From: Enterobacter dykesii
Lineage (GTDB): Bacteria > Pseudomonadota > Gammaproteobacteria > Enterobacterales > Enterobacteriaceae
DNA length: 64,000 nucleotides
NCBI RefSeq assembly: GCF_008364625.2
Contig: NZ_CP126604.1
Location: 2,852,001 to 2,916,000 of the forward strand
Reading direction: 5' to 3'
Shown: in pieces, positions 37,093-46,598 of the stretch
Layout of the letters: each line of letters opens with the position of its first letter
Numbering within the stretch: position 1 is the first letter of the stretch
The notes under the pieces: generated by a model
Database searches by the model: none
What the model was told of the DNA's origin: nothing
Seen by the model: the letters and a program-made list of their open reading frames with translations, nothing else
Program-made: the position numbers and the translations under genes

Positions 37093-39786
37093 TCACGCCT
37101 CGGTTTTGCGCCACCTGCGGGTCAGCACTTTCTCCGCCTCGACAATAAGGAACATCACAAAACCAATCAGGAAGGTGATGACCCAGTAGCGGAACGGCAG
37201 CGCTTCGGTGCCAAACAGCATCTGCATGAACGGTGCGTAGATGATAAGAAGCTGTAGCGCCAGCAGTACGCCGCTCACGATCCAAATCCCTTTGTTCGCC
37301 AGCAGGCCTTTGCTCAGCGAGAAGCCATCATTAACGCGGCAGTTGAGCATGTAGAACCACTGCGCGGTCACCAGGGTTTGCAGCAGCACGGTGCGGATAA
37401 ACTCCGCCGAGTAGCCGCGCGGCTGTAGCCAGGCTTCCAGCACGAAGGCGCTAATGGCAATCATCAGACCGACAAACACCACGCGCCAGATGGCATAGCC
37501 GTCCATCACATGGAGATTCGCCTTGCGCGGTGGCCGGTTCATGATGTCCTTCTCACCCGCTTCAAATGCCAGTCCAAACGACAGGGTCGCCGACGTCGCC
37601 ATGTTCATCCACAGGATCAGGACCGGCGTCAGCGGGATCAGGTTCCCCGCCAGCAGCGCGATGATGATCAGCAGAGCCTGCGCGATGTTACTGGGGATAA
37701 CGAACAGAATGGTCTTTTTCAGGTTGTCGTAAACCCGGCGTCCCTCGTGCACCGCGCTGGCAATGGTGGCAAAGTTGTCATCCGTTAACACCATGTCGGC
37801 GGCTTCCTTGGTCACTTCCGTCCCCTTAATTCCCATGGCGATACCCACATCCGCCCGCTTGAGCGCCGGGGCATCATTTACGCCATCCCCGGTCATGCCC
37901 ACGACTTCCTGCTTACTTTGCAGGGCCTGCACGAGGCGGAATTTATCCTCCGGGCTGGTTCGGGCGAAAATATCGTACTGCTGCGCGGCATCGCTCAGCT
38001 GACGGTCGTCCATCGCCTCCAGCTCACGTCCGGTGATAGCGCTTGCGGCGTTACCAATCCCCAACATTTGCCCAATGCTCATTGCCGTTTGCGGGTGGTC
38101 GCCGGTGATCATTTTCACGCGGATCCCGGCCTGCAGACAGTCGGCAATGGCGGTAATGGCCTCCGGACGCGGTGGATCCATCATTCCGGCAATGCCCAGC
38201 AGGATCACGCCGTCATGCAGGTCCGGGTGATCCAGCTCGCGCTGTCCCTCGCGGGCAGGTTTCCAGGCCGCGGCCACCATGCGCAGACCTTCCCGGGCAT
38301 ACTCTTCAATCTTCCCTTCCCAATAGGGCTGATCGAACGGCTGCAGCCCGTCATTCGTCTGCTGGTACTGGCAGAGGCGGAACAGAACGTCCGGCGCGCC
38401 GGTGATTAAAATCGCCTCTTCATCGCCCAGCCGGTATAGCGTGGACATGTATTTATACTGCGAATCAAACGGGATTTTGCTGCGCATTTCGGTATCGAGC
38501 GGTGGGAGCGGAATTTTCGCCGCCAGCACCTTCAGCGCGCCCTCGGTTGGGCCCCCGGTGATTTTCCACAGCCCCTGCTCGTCTTTGATCAGCTGGCTGT
38601 CATTACAGAGATCGATGGTGCGAAGATAGCGTTCCAGCAGGGAACCCTGCGTCACGCTGACGGGCGTCGGGTCATCTACGGGGTGAATATTCCCCACCGG
38701 TTCGTAGCTGTCGCCCTCCACGCGATAGGTCGTGTCAGCGGTAATCACCGCTTTGACCGTCATTTCATTCATCGTCAGGGTGCCGGTTTTATCCGAGCAG
38801 ATGACCGTCATCGCGCCCAGCGTTTCCACCGTAGGCAGCTTGCGAATGATGGCCTTGCGACGCGCCATGGCCTGTACGCCAAGCGAAAGGATGATGGAGA
38901 TGATGGCCGGCAGGCCTTCCGGTACGGCGGCAACGGCGAGGCTAATAAGCGACAGTACCAGTTCAGAAACCGGCATATCCCGGAACAGGAGGCTAAAGAC
39001 AAACAGCGCCACCATCATCACCAGGATAGTGATGAAGATGGTCTTACCGAGCTTATCCATCTGCACCATCAGCGGCGTGCGGTGCTTTTCAATGTCGGAC
39101 ATCATCTGATTGATGTGGCCCAGCTCGGTCTCGCCCCCGGTAGCCACCACCACGCCTTTACCGCCGCCGGAGCTGACGGTGGTGCCTGAGTAGAGCAGAT
39201 TATACCGGTCACCTAAAGGCAGTTCCCCGCTTAACGCATCGCTGTTTTTCTCAACAACGGTGGATTCGCCGGTCAGGATGGCCTCCTCCACGCGAAGGTT
39301 ATGCGCTTCAATCACGCGCAGGTCCGCAGGGATACGATCCCCGGCGCGGATCACCACGATATCTCCCGGGACCAGCGCCGTAGTGGGGATCGTTTCATGA
39401 TTCCCCTGTCGTACCACCACGGCTTCGCTGGAGAGCATATTGCGAATACTCTGCAACGATTTTTCAGCATTGCTCTCCTGAATATGGCCAATCAGCGCGT
39501 TAATGATGGCAACACCAAGGATCACAAACATGTCTACCCAGTGGCCCATAAAGAGCTTAAGCAACGCGGCCACCAGCAGAACGTAAATCAATACGTCGTT
39601 AAAATGCGCCAGGAAGCGCAGCCAGGCGGGTTTACCCTTTTTTTGCGGTAACGCATTCTCACCGTGCTGCTGAAGTCGGGCTGATGCCTCAGTGCCGCTA
39701 AGGCCTTCCAGGGTGGAGTGGATATTCGACAGGGTTTCGTCAACGGTTTGTTGATAGTACGGACGTTCAGGTTTTCCTGTTTTCAT
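37093..39786 (-). CDS. P2-type cation-transporting ATPase
   Basis: An 897-residue P-type ATPase with the PMR1/PacL-like layout: N-terminal cation-ATPase domain, actuator loop LTGES at 171-175, segment 4 motif PEGLP at 289-293, phosphorylation motif DKTGTLT with Asp332, and GDGVND later on. The PEGLP motif would suggest Ca2+. However, the segment 6 motif reads NMATSAT at 728-734, whereas Ca2+ pumps have N-x-x-T-D; the acidic ligand is a serine here. Ion specificity is therefore open (Ca2+, Mn2+, Na+ or Mg2+). The ATG has AGGAAGGA upstream. A universal stress protein gene lies 47 bases upstream in the same direction. Confidence 0.88.
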   Translation of the reverse strand: MKTGKPERPYYQQTVDETLSNIHSTLEGLSGTEASARLQQHGENALPQKKGKPAWLRFLAHFNDVLIYVLLVAALLKLFMGHWVDMFVILGVAIINALIGHIQESNAEKSLQSIRNMLSSEAVVVRQGNHETIPTTALVPGDIVVIRAGDRIPADLRVIEAHNLRVEEAILTGESTVVEKNSDALSGELPLGDRYNLLYSGTTVSSGGGKGVVVATGGETELGHINQMMSDIEKHRTPLMVQMDKLGKTIFITILVMMVALFVFSLLFRDMPVSELVLSLISLAVAAVPEGLPAIISIILSLGVQAMARRKAIIRKLPTVETLGAMTVICSDKTGTLTMNEMTVKAVITADTTYRVEGDSYEPVGNIHPVDDPTPVSVTQGSLLERYLRTIDLCNDSQLIKDEQGLWKITGGPTEGALKVLAAKIPLPPLDTEMRSKIPFDSQYKYMSTLYRLGDEEAILITGAPDVLFRLCQYQQTNDGLQPFDQPYWEGKIEEYAREGLRMVAAAWKPAREGQRELDHPDLHDGVILLGIAGMMDPPRPEAITAIADCLQAGIRVKMITGDHPQTAMSIGQMLGIGNAASAITGRELEAMDDRQLSDAAQQYDIFARTSPEDKFRLVQALQSKQEVVGMTGDGVNDAPALKRADVGIAMGIKGTEVTKEAADMVLTDDNFATIASAVHEGRRVYDNLKKTILFVIPSNIAQALLIIIALLAGNLIPLTPVLILWMNMATSATLSFGLAFEAGEKDIMNRPPRKANLHVMDGYAIWRVVFVGLMIAISAFVLEAWLQPRGYSAEFIRTVLLQTLVTAQWFYMLNCRVNDGFSLSKGLLANKGIWIVSGVLLALQLLIIYAPFMQMLFGTEALPFRYWVITFLIGFVMFLIVEAEKVLTRRWRKTEA

Positions 39787-39833
39787 CGTTCCTTCCTCAG
39801 GTTCTATTCAGAAATCACCTTGCTTCTCTGTAA

Positions 39834-40265
39834 TTAACGAATAACGAAAACAGGAACATGTGCGTAACGAACAATACTTGCCGCCTCTGAACCTAACAAA
39901 TGGGTTTGAATATTGGGATTGCGGGAGCCGACGATAATCGCGCCGACGGTAAGTTCATCCGCCAGCTTAATAACCTCATCACGAACATTTCCGCTACGGA
40001 CGTGGAGATGAACCCGTTCTTCTGGCAGATTCAATTTTTTGACCAGGTCAGACAGCTTTTCTTTCGAATTATTAATCATATATTCATCCATTTTGCGCGC
40101 ATCGGAAATAAAACCACGCGTCAGTTCGGCTGAAAATTTGGGCATGACGTGCAGCAGATGAATGTCACCCGATGCGCTTTGCGCCAGAAACTGTGCATGC
40201 TGCAACGCTTTATCCGCCAGGCTTGTCTCGTAGACATCCACCGGAACGAGAATATTTTTATACAT
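39834..40265 (-). CDS. Universal stress protein, UspG-like
   Basis: A 143-residue Usp-domain protein (MYKNILVPVDVYETSLADKA) with the ATP-binding G-x2-G-x9-G(S)-type loop (VGSRNP then HLLGSEAAS). It resembles UspG most but is a paralogue, because uspG itself lies elsewhere in enterobacteria. The ATG at 40265 has AGGAT upstream. It precedes the P-type ATPase in the same direction and may be co-transcribed, a pairing seen in other bacteria under energy or osmotic stress. Confidence 0.85.
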   Translation of the reverse strand: MYKNILVPVDVYETSLADKALQHAQFLAQSASGDIHLLHVMPKFSAELTRGFISDARKMDEYMINNSKEKLSDLVKKLNLPEERVHLHVRSGNVRDEVIKLADELTVGAIIVGSRNPNIQTHLLGSEAASIVRYAHVPVFVIR

Positions 40266-40493
40266 ATCGAGCATCCTTTTTATAACCAACACGAGAGTGA
40301 ATGAAGCAAAAAAACGCATTAAATGCAGGGACTTGCCCTTAATGCCAGTTACGGTAAAAAAAGATGATTAATATTAAACGTAGCACAGGAATATCAGGTT
40401 TAGCGCTTCCCCACTGATAATGGTTATTTAACATTTATCTTTTCGCCGACTATGCTCATAGTCAGCTACCGCTTCCGGCTCATGGAGGAATGT

Positions 40494-40604
40494 ATGTATG
40501 GTTTAAGCCTGATCCGTCTGGGTATGTTTATTGCGCTTGCCATTATCGCCAGCACGGCGATTGGTTTATTTACCTATATGGTCGTCACTGTTCTGGCAGA
40601 ATAG
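40494..40604 (+). CDS. Small single-pass membrane protein (36 residues)
   Basis: ATG at 40494 is preceded by GGAGG at 5-6 bases, an excellent ribosome site. The product has a short basic N-terminus (MYGLSLIRLG), one hydrophobic segment of about 23 residues (FIALAIIASTAIGLFTYMVVTV) and ends in LAE. It lies between the universal stress gene (divergent) and the RND pump operon, 57 bases before the adaptor start. I do not recognise the family. It might be a small regulator of the pump or of the adjacent ATPase. Confidence 0.6.
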   Translation: MYGLSLIRLGMFIALAIIASTAIGLFTYMVVTVLAE

Positions 40605-40661
40605 TGTCACCCCTGTCCAGGCTATGGAATAAATAAAACAGTTATTTATTAGGGGAATACA

Positions 40662-41747
40662 GTGAACCGCTACCTCTCTCTTTTACCGTTCGTTTTGTTA
40701 ACGCTCACGGCGTGCGACCCGAAACCGAAGCAAGCCGCCCCCCTGCCCAGGATGGTAAAAGTGGCGGAGGTGACGGTTCCCGGTCACGCCCAGCAGCGAA
40801 TTTTTCCCGCCCGCATTGAATCGGGCGATGCCACAGACCTTTCCTTCAAGCGCGCAGGTCAAATTGAAGCGCTCGATGTGCGTCAGGGCGCAGCCATCAA
40901 GCAGGGGCAACAGCTAGCCAGATTAAACGCCCGTGAAGCCCAGCAGCGGGTTAACGACAGACAAACGGCGGCGACGCTGGCCCAGAGGCAATTCGATCGA
41001 TTCCAGACGCTGGCGGGCCGCCAGGCGATTTCGAAAGCAGAAATGGACGTGCAGCGTGCGAACCGCGATTCGGCGAATGCGGCGCTACAAATTGCCCAGG
41101 AAGAGCTGAATCAGATGACGCTCGTCGCCCCCTTCAGCGGGACGGCGGCCAGCGTGCATGTCCGAAACCATCAGGTGGTGTCTGCCGGTCAGCCCATCGC
41201 GACGTTAACCCGCACCGACCTGCTTGACGTGGTGTTCAGCATCCCTGAAAACCTGTTTAAGACCTTTGATATCCGTAACGCCCAGTATCGCCCGGTGGTG
41301 AAAATCAACGCCATTCCGGATCGGGAATTTACCGCCGTCTACAAAGAACACTCGGGCAGCAGCGACAGCAATACCCTGACCTGGCAGGTGATACTGACCA
41401 TGCCGCGCCCGGATGATTTTCCCGCCGTCGGTGGCGTAAGCGGTACGGTGACCATCAATTTAAGCAACCTCCCGGCGGGCGCGGGCGATCAGGCGCTGGT
41501 CGTACCGGTTGAGTCAGTCTTTAACCCGGACAACAGACCGCGCAATGAGCCGCACGTCTGGGTCGTAACGGGCGAAGGCGACGCGCTCCATCTTGAAGAC
41601 CGCAAGGTCAGCGTGGGGCAAGTGAGTACCGAAGGCGTGATGATTACCAGCGGGCTTAAGGCGGGTGAGCGCGTGGTGGCCGCTGGCGTTGGGGAGCTTC
41701 ATGCTAACCAGCCGGTGCGTATCTGGACGCGTGAACGGGGACTGTAA
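40662..41747 (+). CDS. RND efflux periplasmic adaptor lipoprotein
   Basis: A 361-residue membrane-fusion protein with a lipoprotein signal (LLTLTAC, Cys18), lipoyl half-motifs (IEALDVRQGAAIKQGQQLARLN and MTLVAPFSGTAASVHV), a short alpha-hairpin and a beta-barrel domain. It links the inner-membrane pump to an outer-membrane channel, presumably TolC encoded elsewhere. Its stop overlaps the permease start (TAATG). It is not AcrA, OqxA or MdtE by the stretches I can compare. Confidence 0.9.
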   Translation: MNRYLSLLPFVLLTLTACDPKPKQAAPLPRMVKVAEVTVPGHAQQRIFPARIESGDATDLSFKRAGQIEALDVRQGAAIKQGQQLARLNAREAQQRVNDRQTAATLAQRQFDRFQTLAGRQAISKAEMDVQRANRDSANAALQIAQEELNQMTLVAPFSGTAASVHVRNHQVVSAGQPIATLTRTDLLDVVFSIPENLFKTFDIRNAQYRPVVKINAIPDREFTAVYKEHSGSSDSNTLTWQVILTMPRPDDFPAVGGVSGTVTINLSNLPAGAGDQALVVPVESVFNPDNRPRNEPHVWVVTGEGDALHLEDRKVSVGQVSTEGVMITSGLKAGERVVAAGVGELHANQPVRIWTRERGL

Positions 41748-44700
41748 TGGATATCTCTCGTCAATTTATTAATAACCCCGTTCGCGTCTGGCTAACGATC
41801 CTGCTGCTGGGCATCGGGGGTATTTTTGCCCTGTTGAATATCGGCAGGCTGGAAGATCCCGCCTTTACCATTAAAACCGCAGTGGTGGTCACCCACTACC
41901 CCGGCGCATCCGCTCAGCAGGTGGAAGAAGAGGTGACGCTTCCGCTGGAGAATGCCCTTCAGCAGTTGCCCTATCTGGACAACGTAAGCTCTATCTCCTC
42001 AAACGGCCTGTCGCAAATCACCGTGAACATTGCCTCGCGCTATCACTCGAACGAGCTGCCGCAGATCTGGGATGAACTGCGCCGCCGCGTGGGCGATGCC
42101 TCGCGTCTGTTCCCGCCCGGCGTCGTCACGCCCTTTGTAAATGACGATTTCGGCGACGTGTTCGGCTTCTTCTTCGCCATTTCCGGAGACGAATTCAGTA
42201 ATCCTGAACTGGTGAGATATGCGGAGCAGCTGCGCCGCGAGTTAATTCTGGTCCCCGGGGTCGCGAAGGTCGCCATCGGCGGGGCCATTGGTCAACAGGT
42301 CAACATCGATATCTCCCTGACCAAAATGGCCGCGCGCGGCATTACGCTGAACCAGCTTTCCGCCCTGCTCAGCAGACTTAACGTCGTTTCCAGCGCCGGA
42401 GAAATCACCTCCGGCACCGAATCCATTCGCCTGCACCCGACCGGTGAGTTCGAAAATCTTGATGAACTGGCGGATCTCATCATCACGCCTTCCGGCACCG
42501 GGGCGGCGACGCGTCTGCGGGATATCGCCACGCTGTCGCGCGGGCTGAACGAATCGCCAGCCAGTATCTACCATGCCAACGGCAAAAAAGCCGTCACCAT
42601 GGGCGTCTCGTTTATTCCCGGCGTGAACGTGATCGACGTGGGCCACGCGCTGGAGTCAAAGCTAAACCAGATGTCGGCGGAAAAACCGGCAGGCATACAG
42701 ATAGACCTGTTTTACGATCAGGCAGCCGAAGTGGGCCATTCCGTTAACGGTTTTATTATTAACTTCCTGATGGCGCTGGCGATCGTCATCGGCGTGCTGC
42801 TGATCTTTATGGGCGTACGCAGCGGGATCATCATTGCGGTTTCTCTCGCCCTTAACGTGCTGGGCACGCTGCTGATTATGTATCTGTGTGGCATTGAGCT
42901 GCAGCGGATCTCGCTCGGGGCGCTGATTATCGCCCTCAGCATGCTGGTGGATAATGCCATCGTGATCGTCGAAGGGGTGTTGATTGCCCGACAGCAGGGC
43001 TCTCCGCTGTTAACCGCCGTAAACTACATCATCCGCCGCTCCGCCCTGCCGCTGCTGGGAGCGACGGTGATTGCCATCCTGGCGTTTGCGCCTATCGGGC
43101 TGTCGCAAGATTCCACCGGGGAATACTGTAAATCCCTGTTCCAGGTGCTGCTGATTTCCCTGATGCTGAGCTGGTTCTCTGCGCTCACCCTCACCCCGGT
43201 GCTGATTAAGTGGTGGTTGTTTAAAAACGACAGCGCGCCCGATAAAACCGACGAGTCAGATCCTTACGACAAACGACTCTACCGCGCCTACCAGCGCCTG
43301 CTTAACACGCTGCTGCACCATAGGGCACCGACGCTCATTGTGATGGCTGCGCTGCTGGCGGCGTCCATTTGGGGCTTCGGCGCCGTACGGCAAAATTTTT
43401 TCCCGTCGTCTAATACGCCGATTTTCTTTGTCGACCTGTGGCTACCCTACGGGACCGATATCAAGTGGACCGAGAAAATGACCGGCGATATCGAAAAAAC
43501 CATTAACGGCCAGCCGGGGGTGGAGACCACCGTCTCGACCATTGGTCAGGGCAGTATGCGCTTTATTCTCACCTACAGCGGACAGCGGCAGTACGGCAAC
43601 TATGCGCAGATCATGGTGCGCATGGACGACCAGCGCAACATCTCCGCCCTGACGCGCCACGTGGACGAGTACATCGCGCGAAACTATCCGCAGGTCAACG
43701 CCAGCACCAAACGGGTGATGTTTGGCCCCTCCGGCGACAGCGCCATTGAGGTGCGCATTAAAGGCCCCGACCCTGACCGGCTGCGCCTGATTGCCAGCCA
43801 GGTGGACGACATCCTCACGCGCGATCCTGCTACTGGCAGCGTCAGGAACGACTGGCAAAACCGCAGCAAGGTCATCCGCCCACAGTACGTTGCCGCCCTG
43901 GGCCGCGAGCTTGGCGTGGATAAACAGGACGTCGACAACGCGCTGGAGATGAATTTCTCCGGCAGCCGGGCGGGGCTGTATCGGGAAGGCAGCGACCTGC
44001 TGCCCGTGGTGGTGAGGCCCCCGGAAAGCGAAAGGCTGGATGCCAGTCACCTGAACAACGTGCTGGTGTGGAGCCAGACGCGGCAGCAGTATATCCCGCT
44101 GAGTAACGTCGTCAGCCGCTTCTCGCTGGAGTGGGAAGATCCGCTCATCCTTCGACGCGACCGCTCGCGGGTGCTGACGGTGCAGACGGACCCGGACCCG
44201 CTGAGCCAGCAAACCTCCGGGGACATTCTCGCCCGCGTGAAGCCGCAGATTGATGCCCTTAGCCTGCCACACGGCTACAGTATCGAGTGGGGGGGCGACG
44301 CGGAAAACTCCAGCGAAGCGCAGCAGGGGCTATTCACTACGCTGCCGATTGGGTATCTGGTGATGTTTGTCATCACGGTGCTGATGTTCAGCTCGGTGAA
44401 AAATGCCGTCGCCATCTGGCTGACCGTGCCGCTGGCGCTGATTGGCGTCACGCCGGGATTTTTACTTACCGGCATTCCCTTTGGCTTTATGGCGCTGATT
44501 GGCCTGCTGAGCCTGAGCGGGATGCTCATCCGCAACGGCATCGTGCTGGTGGAAGAGATCGAACAGCAGAAAACGCAAAAGGATCAGCACAGCGCGATCG
44601 TGTACGCCGCGACCTCGCGCCTGCGCCCTATCCTGCTCACCGCGTTCACTACCGTACTTGGCCTGGCTCCGCTGCTGCTGGACGTTTTCTTCCAGAGCAT

Positions 44701-44809
44701 GGCCGTTGTCATTATGTTTGGACTGGGGTTTGCTACAATCCTGACGCTGCTGGTACTCCCCGTGATCTACGCGTGTTTCCATCGTAAGGACGAAGCCAAA
44801 CAACAATGA
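41747..44809 (+). CDS. RND efflux permease
   Basis: A 1020-residue, 12-segment drug or metabolite proton antiporter of the AcrB superfamily (PVRVWLTILLLGIGG start, periplasmic loops after segments 1 and 7). Segment 4 reads LVDNAIVIVE with Asp402-Asn403, where AcrB has Asp407-Asp408; one of the two proton-relay acids is replaced by asparagine. This and the sequence place it closer to the MexK/TriC/VexK-like branch than to AcrB. Substrates unknown. No outer-membrane channel gene follows; instead the next gene overlaps it. Confidence 0.88.
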   Translation: MDISRQFINNPVRVWLTILLLGIGGIFALLNIGRLEDPAFTIKTAVVVTHYPGASAQQVEEEVTLPLENALQQLPYLDNVSSISSNGLSQITVNIASRYHSNELPQIWDELRRRVGDASRLFPPGVVTPFVNDDFGDVFGFFFAISGDEFSNPELVRYAEQLRRELILVPGVAKVAIGGAIGQQVNIDISLTKMAARGITLNQLSALLSRLNVVSSAGEITSGTESIRLHPTGEFENLDELADLIITPSGTGAATRLRDIATLSRGLNESPASIYHANGKKAVTMGVSFIPGVNVIDVGHALESKLNQMSAEKPAGIQIDLFYDQAAEVGHSVNGFIINFLMALAIVIGVLLIFMGVRSGIIIAVSLALNVLGTLLIMYLCGIELQRISLGALIIALSMLVDNAIVIVEGVLIARQQGSPLLTAVNYIIRRSALPLLGATVIAILAFAPIGLSQDSTGEYCKSLFQVLLISLMLSWFSALTLTPVLIKWWLFKNDSAPDKTDESDPYDKRLYRAYQRLLNTLLHHRAPTLIVMAALLAASIWGFGAVRQNFFPSSNTPIFFVDLWLPYGTDIKWTEKMTGDIEKTINGQPGVETTVSTIGQGSMRFILTYSGQRQYGNYAQIMVRMDDQRNISALTRHVDEYIARNYPQVNASTKRVMFGPSGDSAIEVRIKGPDPDRLRLIASQVDDILTRDPATGSVRNDWQNRSKVIRPQYVAALGRELGVDKQDVDNALEMNFSGSRAGLYREGSDLLPVVVRPPESERLDASHLNNVLVWSQTRQQYIPLSNVVSRFSLEWEDPLILRRDRSRVLTVQTDPDPLSQQTSGDILARVKPQIDALSLPHGYSIEWGGDAENSSEAQQGLFTTLPIGYLVMFVITVLMFSSVKNAVAIWLTVPLALIGVTPGFLLTGIPFGFMALIGLLSLSGMLIRNGIVLVEEIEQQKTQKDQHSAIVYAATSRLRPILLTAFTTVLGLAPLLLDVFFQSMAVVIMFGLGFATILTLLVLPVIYACFHRKDEAKQQ

Positions 44810-45771
44810 ATGCGACAGGGCTGAACATAATCAAGACGCTGGGCTGTATGACGGCGGTTACCTTCTTCACCATCTACAACACCTGGGATCATTATGATTA
44901 TGACTATCACTGGATCCTGGGGTTTTTAACCTTTATCTCGACGATTGCCACACCGCTGTTTTTTGTGGTGTCGGGCTATCTCGACGGACAATCGCGGCAC
45001 GGCACGCGCTGGCAGCTGGGTAAAATTAAAAGTCTGGTGATTGTTTTTCTGTTCTGGATAACGATCTACTACCTGTGGGAGCCTTATCAGCGCGGGTATT
45101 TAATCCAGCCCTGGTTCGTATTCGCCTTTGTGGTGATTTACACCTTCCACCCGGCGGTGGAGTGGCTTAGCCAGCGGCGAGCGCTGTTCTGCGGCGCGAT
45201 TGCTGCCCTGCTGCTCTTTTCCTACGGATACGATCTGCTATCGGCGCTCTATCCTGAAACGCACGTCCTTTCGCTTTCACCGCAGTATCGGCTGTGGACG
45301 TGGCTGCTGTTTTATCTGACGGGGCAACTTTTCTGTGACCCGAAAATCGCCGAGTGGATTAGCCGCAAAAAAGTCGTCAGGGCGGCGGTTGTCGCCATCC
45401 CGTTTATTTATCTCTTCACCTGGTTTTACGAGCGCCACTTCTTCTTCGCGCTGTTCAAGGCGGACAGAAACGCCTTTATCCTCACCGGCTCTCAAATTTA
45501 CATTTTGATCATCGCGCTGGTGATTGCGGCGAACGGCGTGCGCTTTCGCCGCAATGCTGAATTTAAGGAGTCTATTCTGGCCGCCATCAGCAAAACGATG
45601 ACCGGCGTGTATATTGTGCACTACTCGGTGTTTCATCTGCTGACGGCGCTGATTCCGGTGACCTCTCTCGGTATGAAGCTGGCGTTGATTGTGCTCACCT
45701 TCGTCACCTCTGTTCTGTTCTCCATGCTGGTATTGTCTAACGCCGTGGCAAAAAAGGTGATCACCCTTTAA
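44806..45771 (+). CDS. Acyltransferase-3 family membrane protein
   Basis: A 321-residue protein with about ten membrane segments of the acyltransferase-3 (OafA/WecH-like) family: N-terminal [25 protein letters not shown] after segment 2, and a C-terminal [13 protein letters not shown]. It would acylate a sugar or lipid at the inner membrane. The usual early catalytic histidine of R-x-x-A-x-x-x-V-x-x-x-H is replaced ([12 protein letters not shown]), so activity is uncertain. Its ATG overlaps the pump stop (ATGA) and its end overlaps pagP by four bases on the opposite strand. Confidence 0.78.
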   Translation: MNATGLNIIKTLGCMTAVTFFTIYNTWDHYDYDYHWILGFLTFISTIATPLFFVVSGYLDGQSRHGTRWQLGKIKSLVIVFLFWITIYYLWEPYQRGYLIQPWFVFAFVVIYTFHPAVEWLSQRRALFCGAIAALLLFSYGYDLLSALYPETHVLSLSPQYRLWTWLLFYLTGQLFCDPKIAEWISRKKVVRAAVVAIPFIYLFTWFYERHFFFALFKADRNAFILTGSQIYILIIALVIAANGVRFRRNAEFKESILAAISKTMTGVYIVHYSVFHLLTALIPVTSLGMKLALIVLTFVTSVLFSMLVLSNAVAKKVITL

Positions 45772-46346
45772 AAGCCTAAGCGCAGCCAGGCAAAGAGCAC
45801 GTTGCCGTTGTTATACGTTCCGGGAATATAGGTGAACTGGACGGTAACGCGCTTATACCCGGCTGAAAACAGCGGGAAGATGAAGGGGAGCGGGACATAG
45901 TTTGCAAAATCATCTCGCGCCGTGATGCCCGCTGCGGCACCGAGCCCAAGGCGGAAATCTTTGGCATTATCCAGGTACCAGCCCTTCTCCCAGCCATACC
46001 CCATCGCGGGCTGCCATTCGTTGTGCGAGTCCTTGAACATCATCGCGAACAGCGCGCTCCAGTTGCCCTCTTCGTTATAGCGAGAAACGCCCAGACCACC
46101 GCCCCACGGCATTTCATTGTAATTGTCCGTTTTTTCTTTGTCGTACATAAAGCGAGCGTGCCAGCTCAGAAACGGCAGGTACAGGTCGTAACGTTGGGGC
46201 TCTTTCCAGGTTTGTGAAATATCATCCGTCAGCGCATTCCACCAGCCGCTGATACGCTGTTCACCATAGACGTTGGGCTCCGCATGAAGCGGTGCGACGA
46301 ATAAAAACAGAATCATCCAGAATGCCGAAAAGGTGCGTTGCATCAT
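45768..46346 (-). CDS. pagP: PagP, lipid A palmitoyltransferase
   Basis: A 192-residue outer-membrane barrel enzyme that transfers palmitate from phospholipid to lipid A and protects against antimicrobial peptides. A signal peptide ends near APLHAEPN. The catalytic residues are His63 (FLSWHARF) and Asp106-Ser107 (FKDSHNEW), spaced 43 apart as in E. coli. The upstream gap holds one PhoP-like GGTTTA half-site but no clear direct repeat. In E. coli pagP is elsewhere on the chromosome, so its position here is lineage-specific. Confidence 0.94.
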   Translation of the reverse strand: MMQRTFSAFWMILFLFVAPLHAEPNVYGEQRISGWWNALTDDISQTWKEPQRYDLYLPFLSWHARFMYDKEKTDNYNEMPWGGGLGVSRYNEEGNWSALFAMMFKDSHNEWQPAMGYGWEKGWYLDNAKDFRLGLGAAAGITARDDFANYVPLPFIFPLFSAGYKRVTVQFTYIPGTYNNGNVLFAWLRLGF

Positions 46347-46598
46347 TATTCCCTCAGCTTAACTCACGCGGCGGTCACTATTACTGTAAACCATTCAGCC
46401 TTTAACGGAACCAGAAGACACAATTATCTCGCCGCAGGCGAAGATGAAATTTATTTATTCAACGCCTTCCGGAAAGATAAAAACGTTTTCTCAGGCGTTT
46501 TGTCGCGGTAGTCTCATAGGTTCCGTTTATATGACGGGCGCAATGTGAGTGACCTTTTCTTATACCAATAATTAAAAATTAGTACGGACAGGACAACT

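Noticed and set aside
46347..46420. PhoP box upstream of pagP
   Set aside because: Only a single GGTTTA half-site was found; the expected direct repeat with 5-base spacing is absent.
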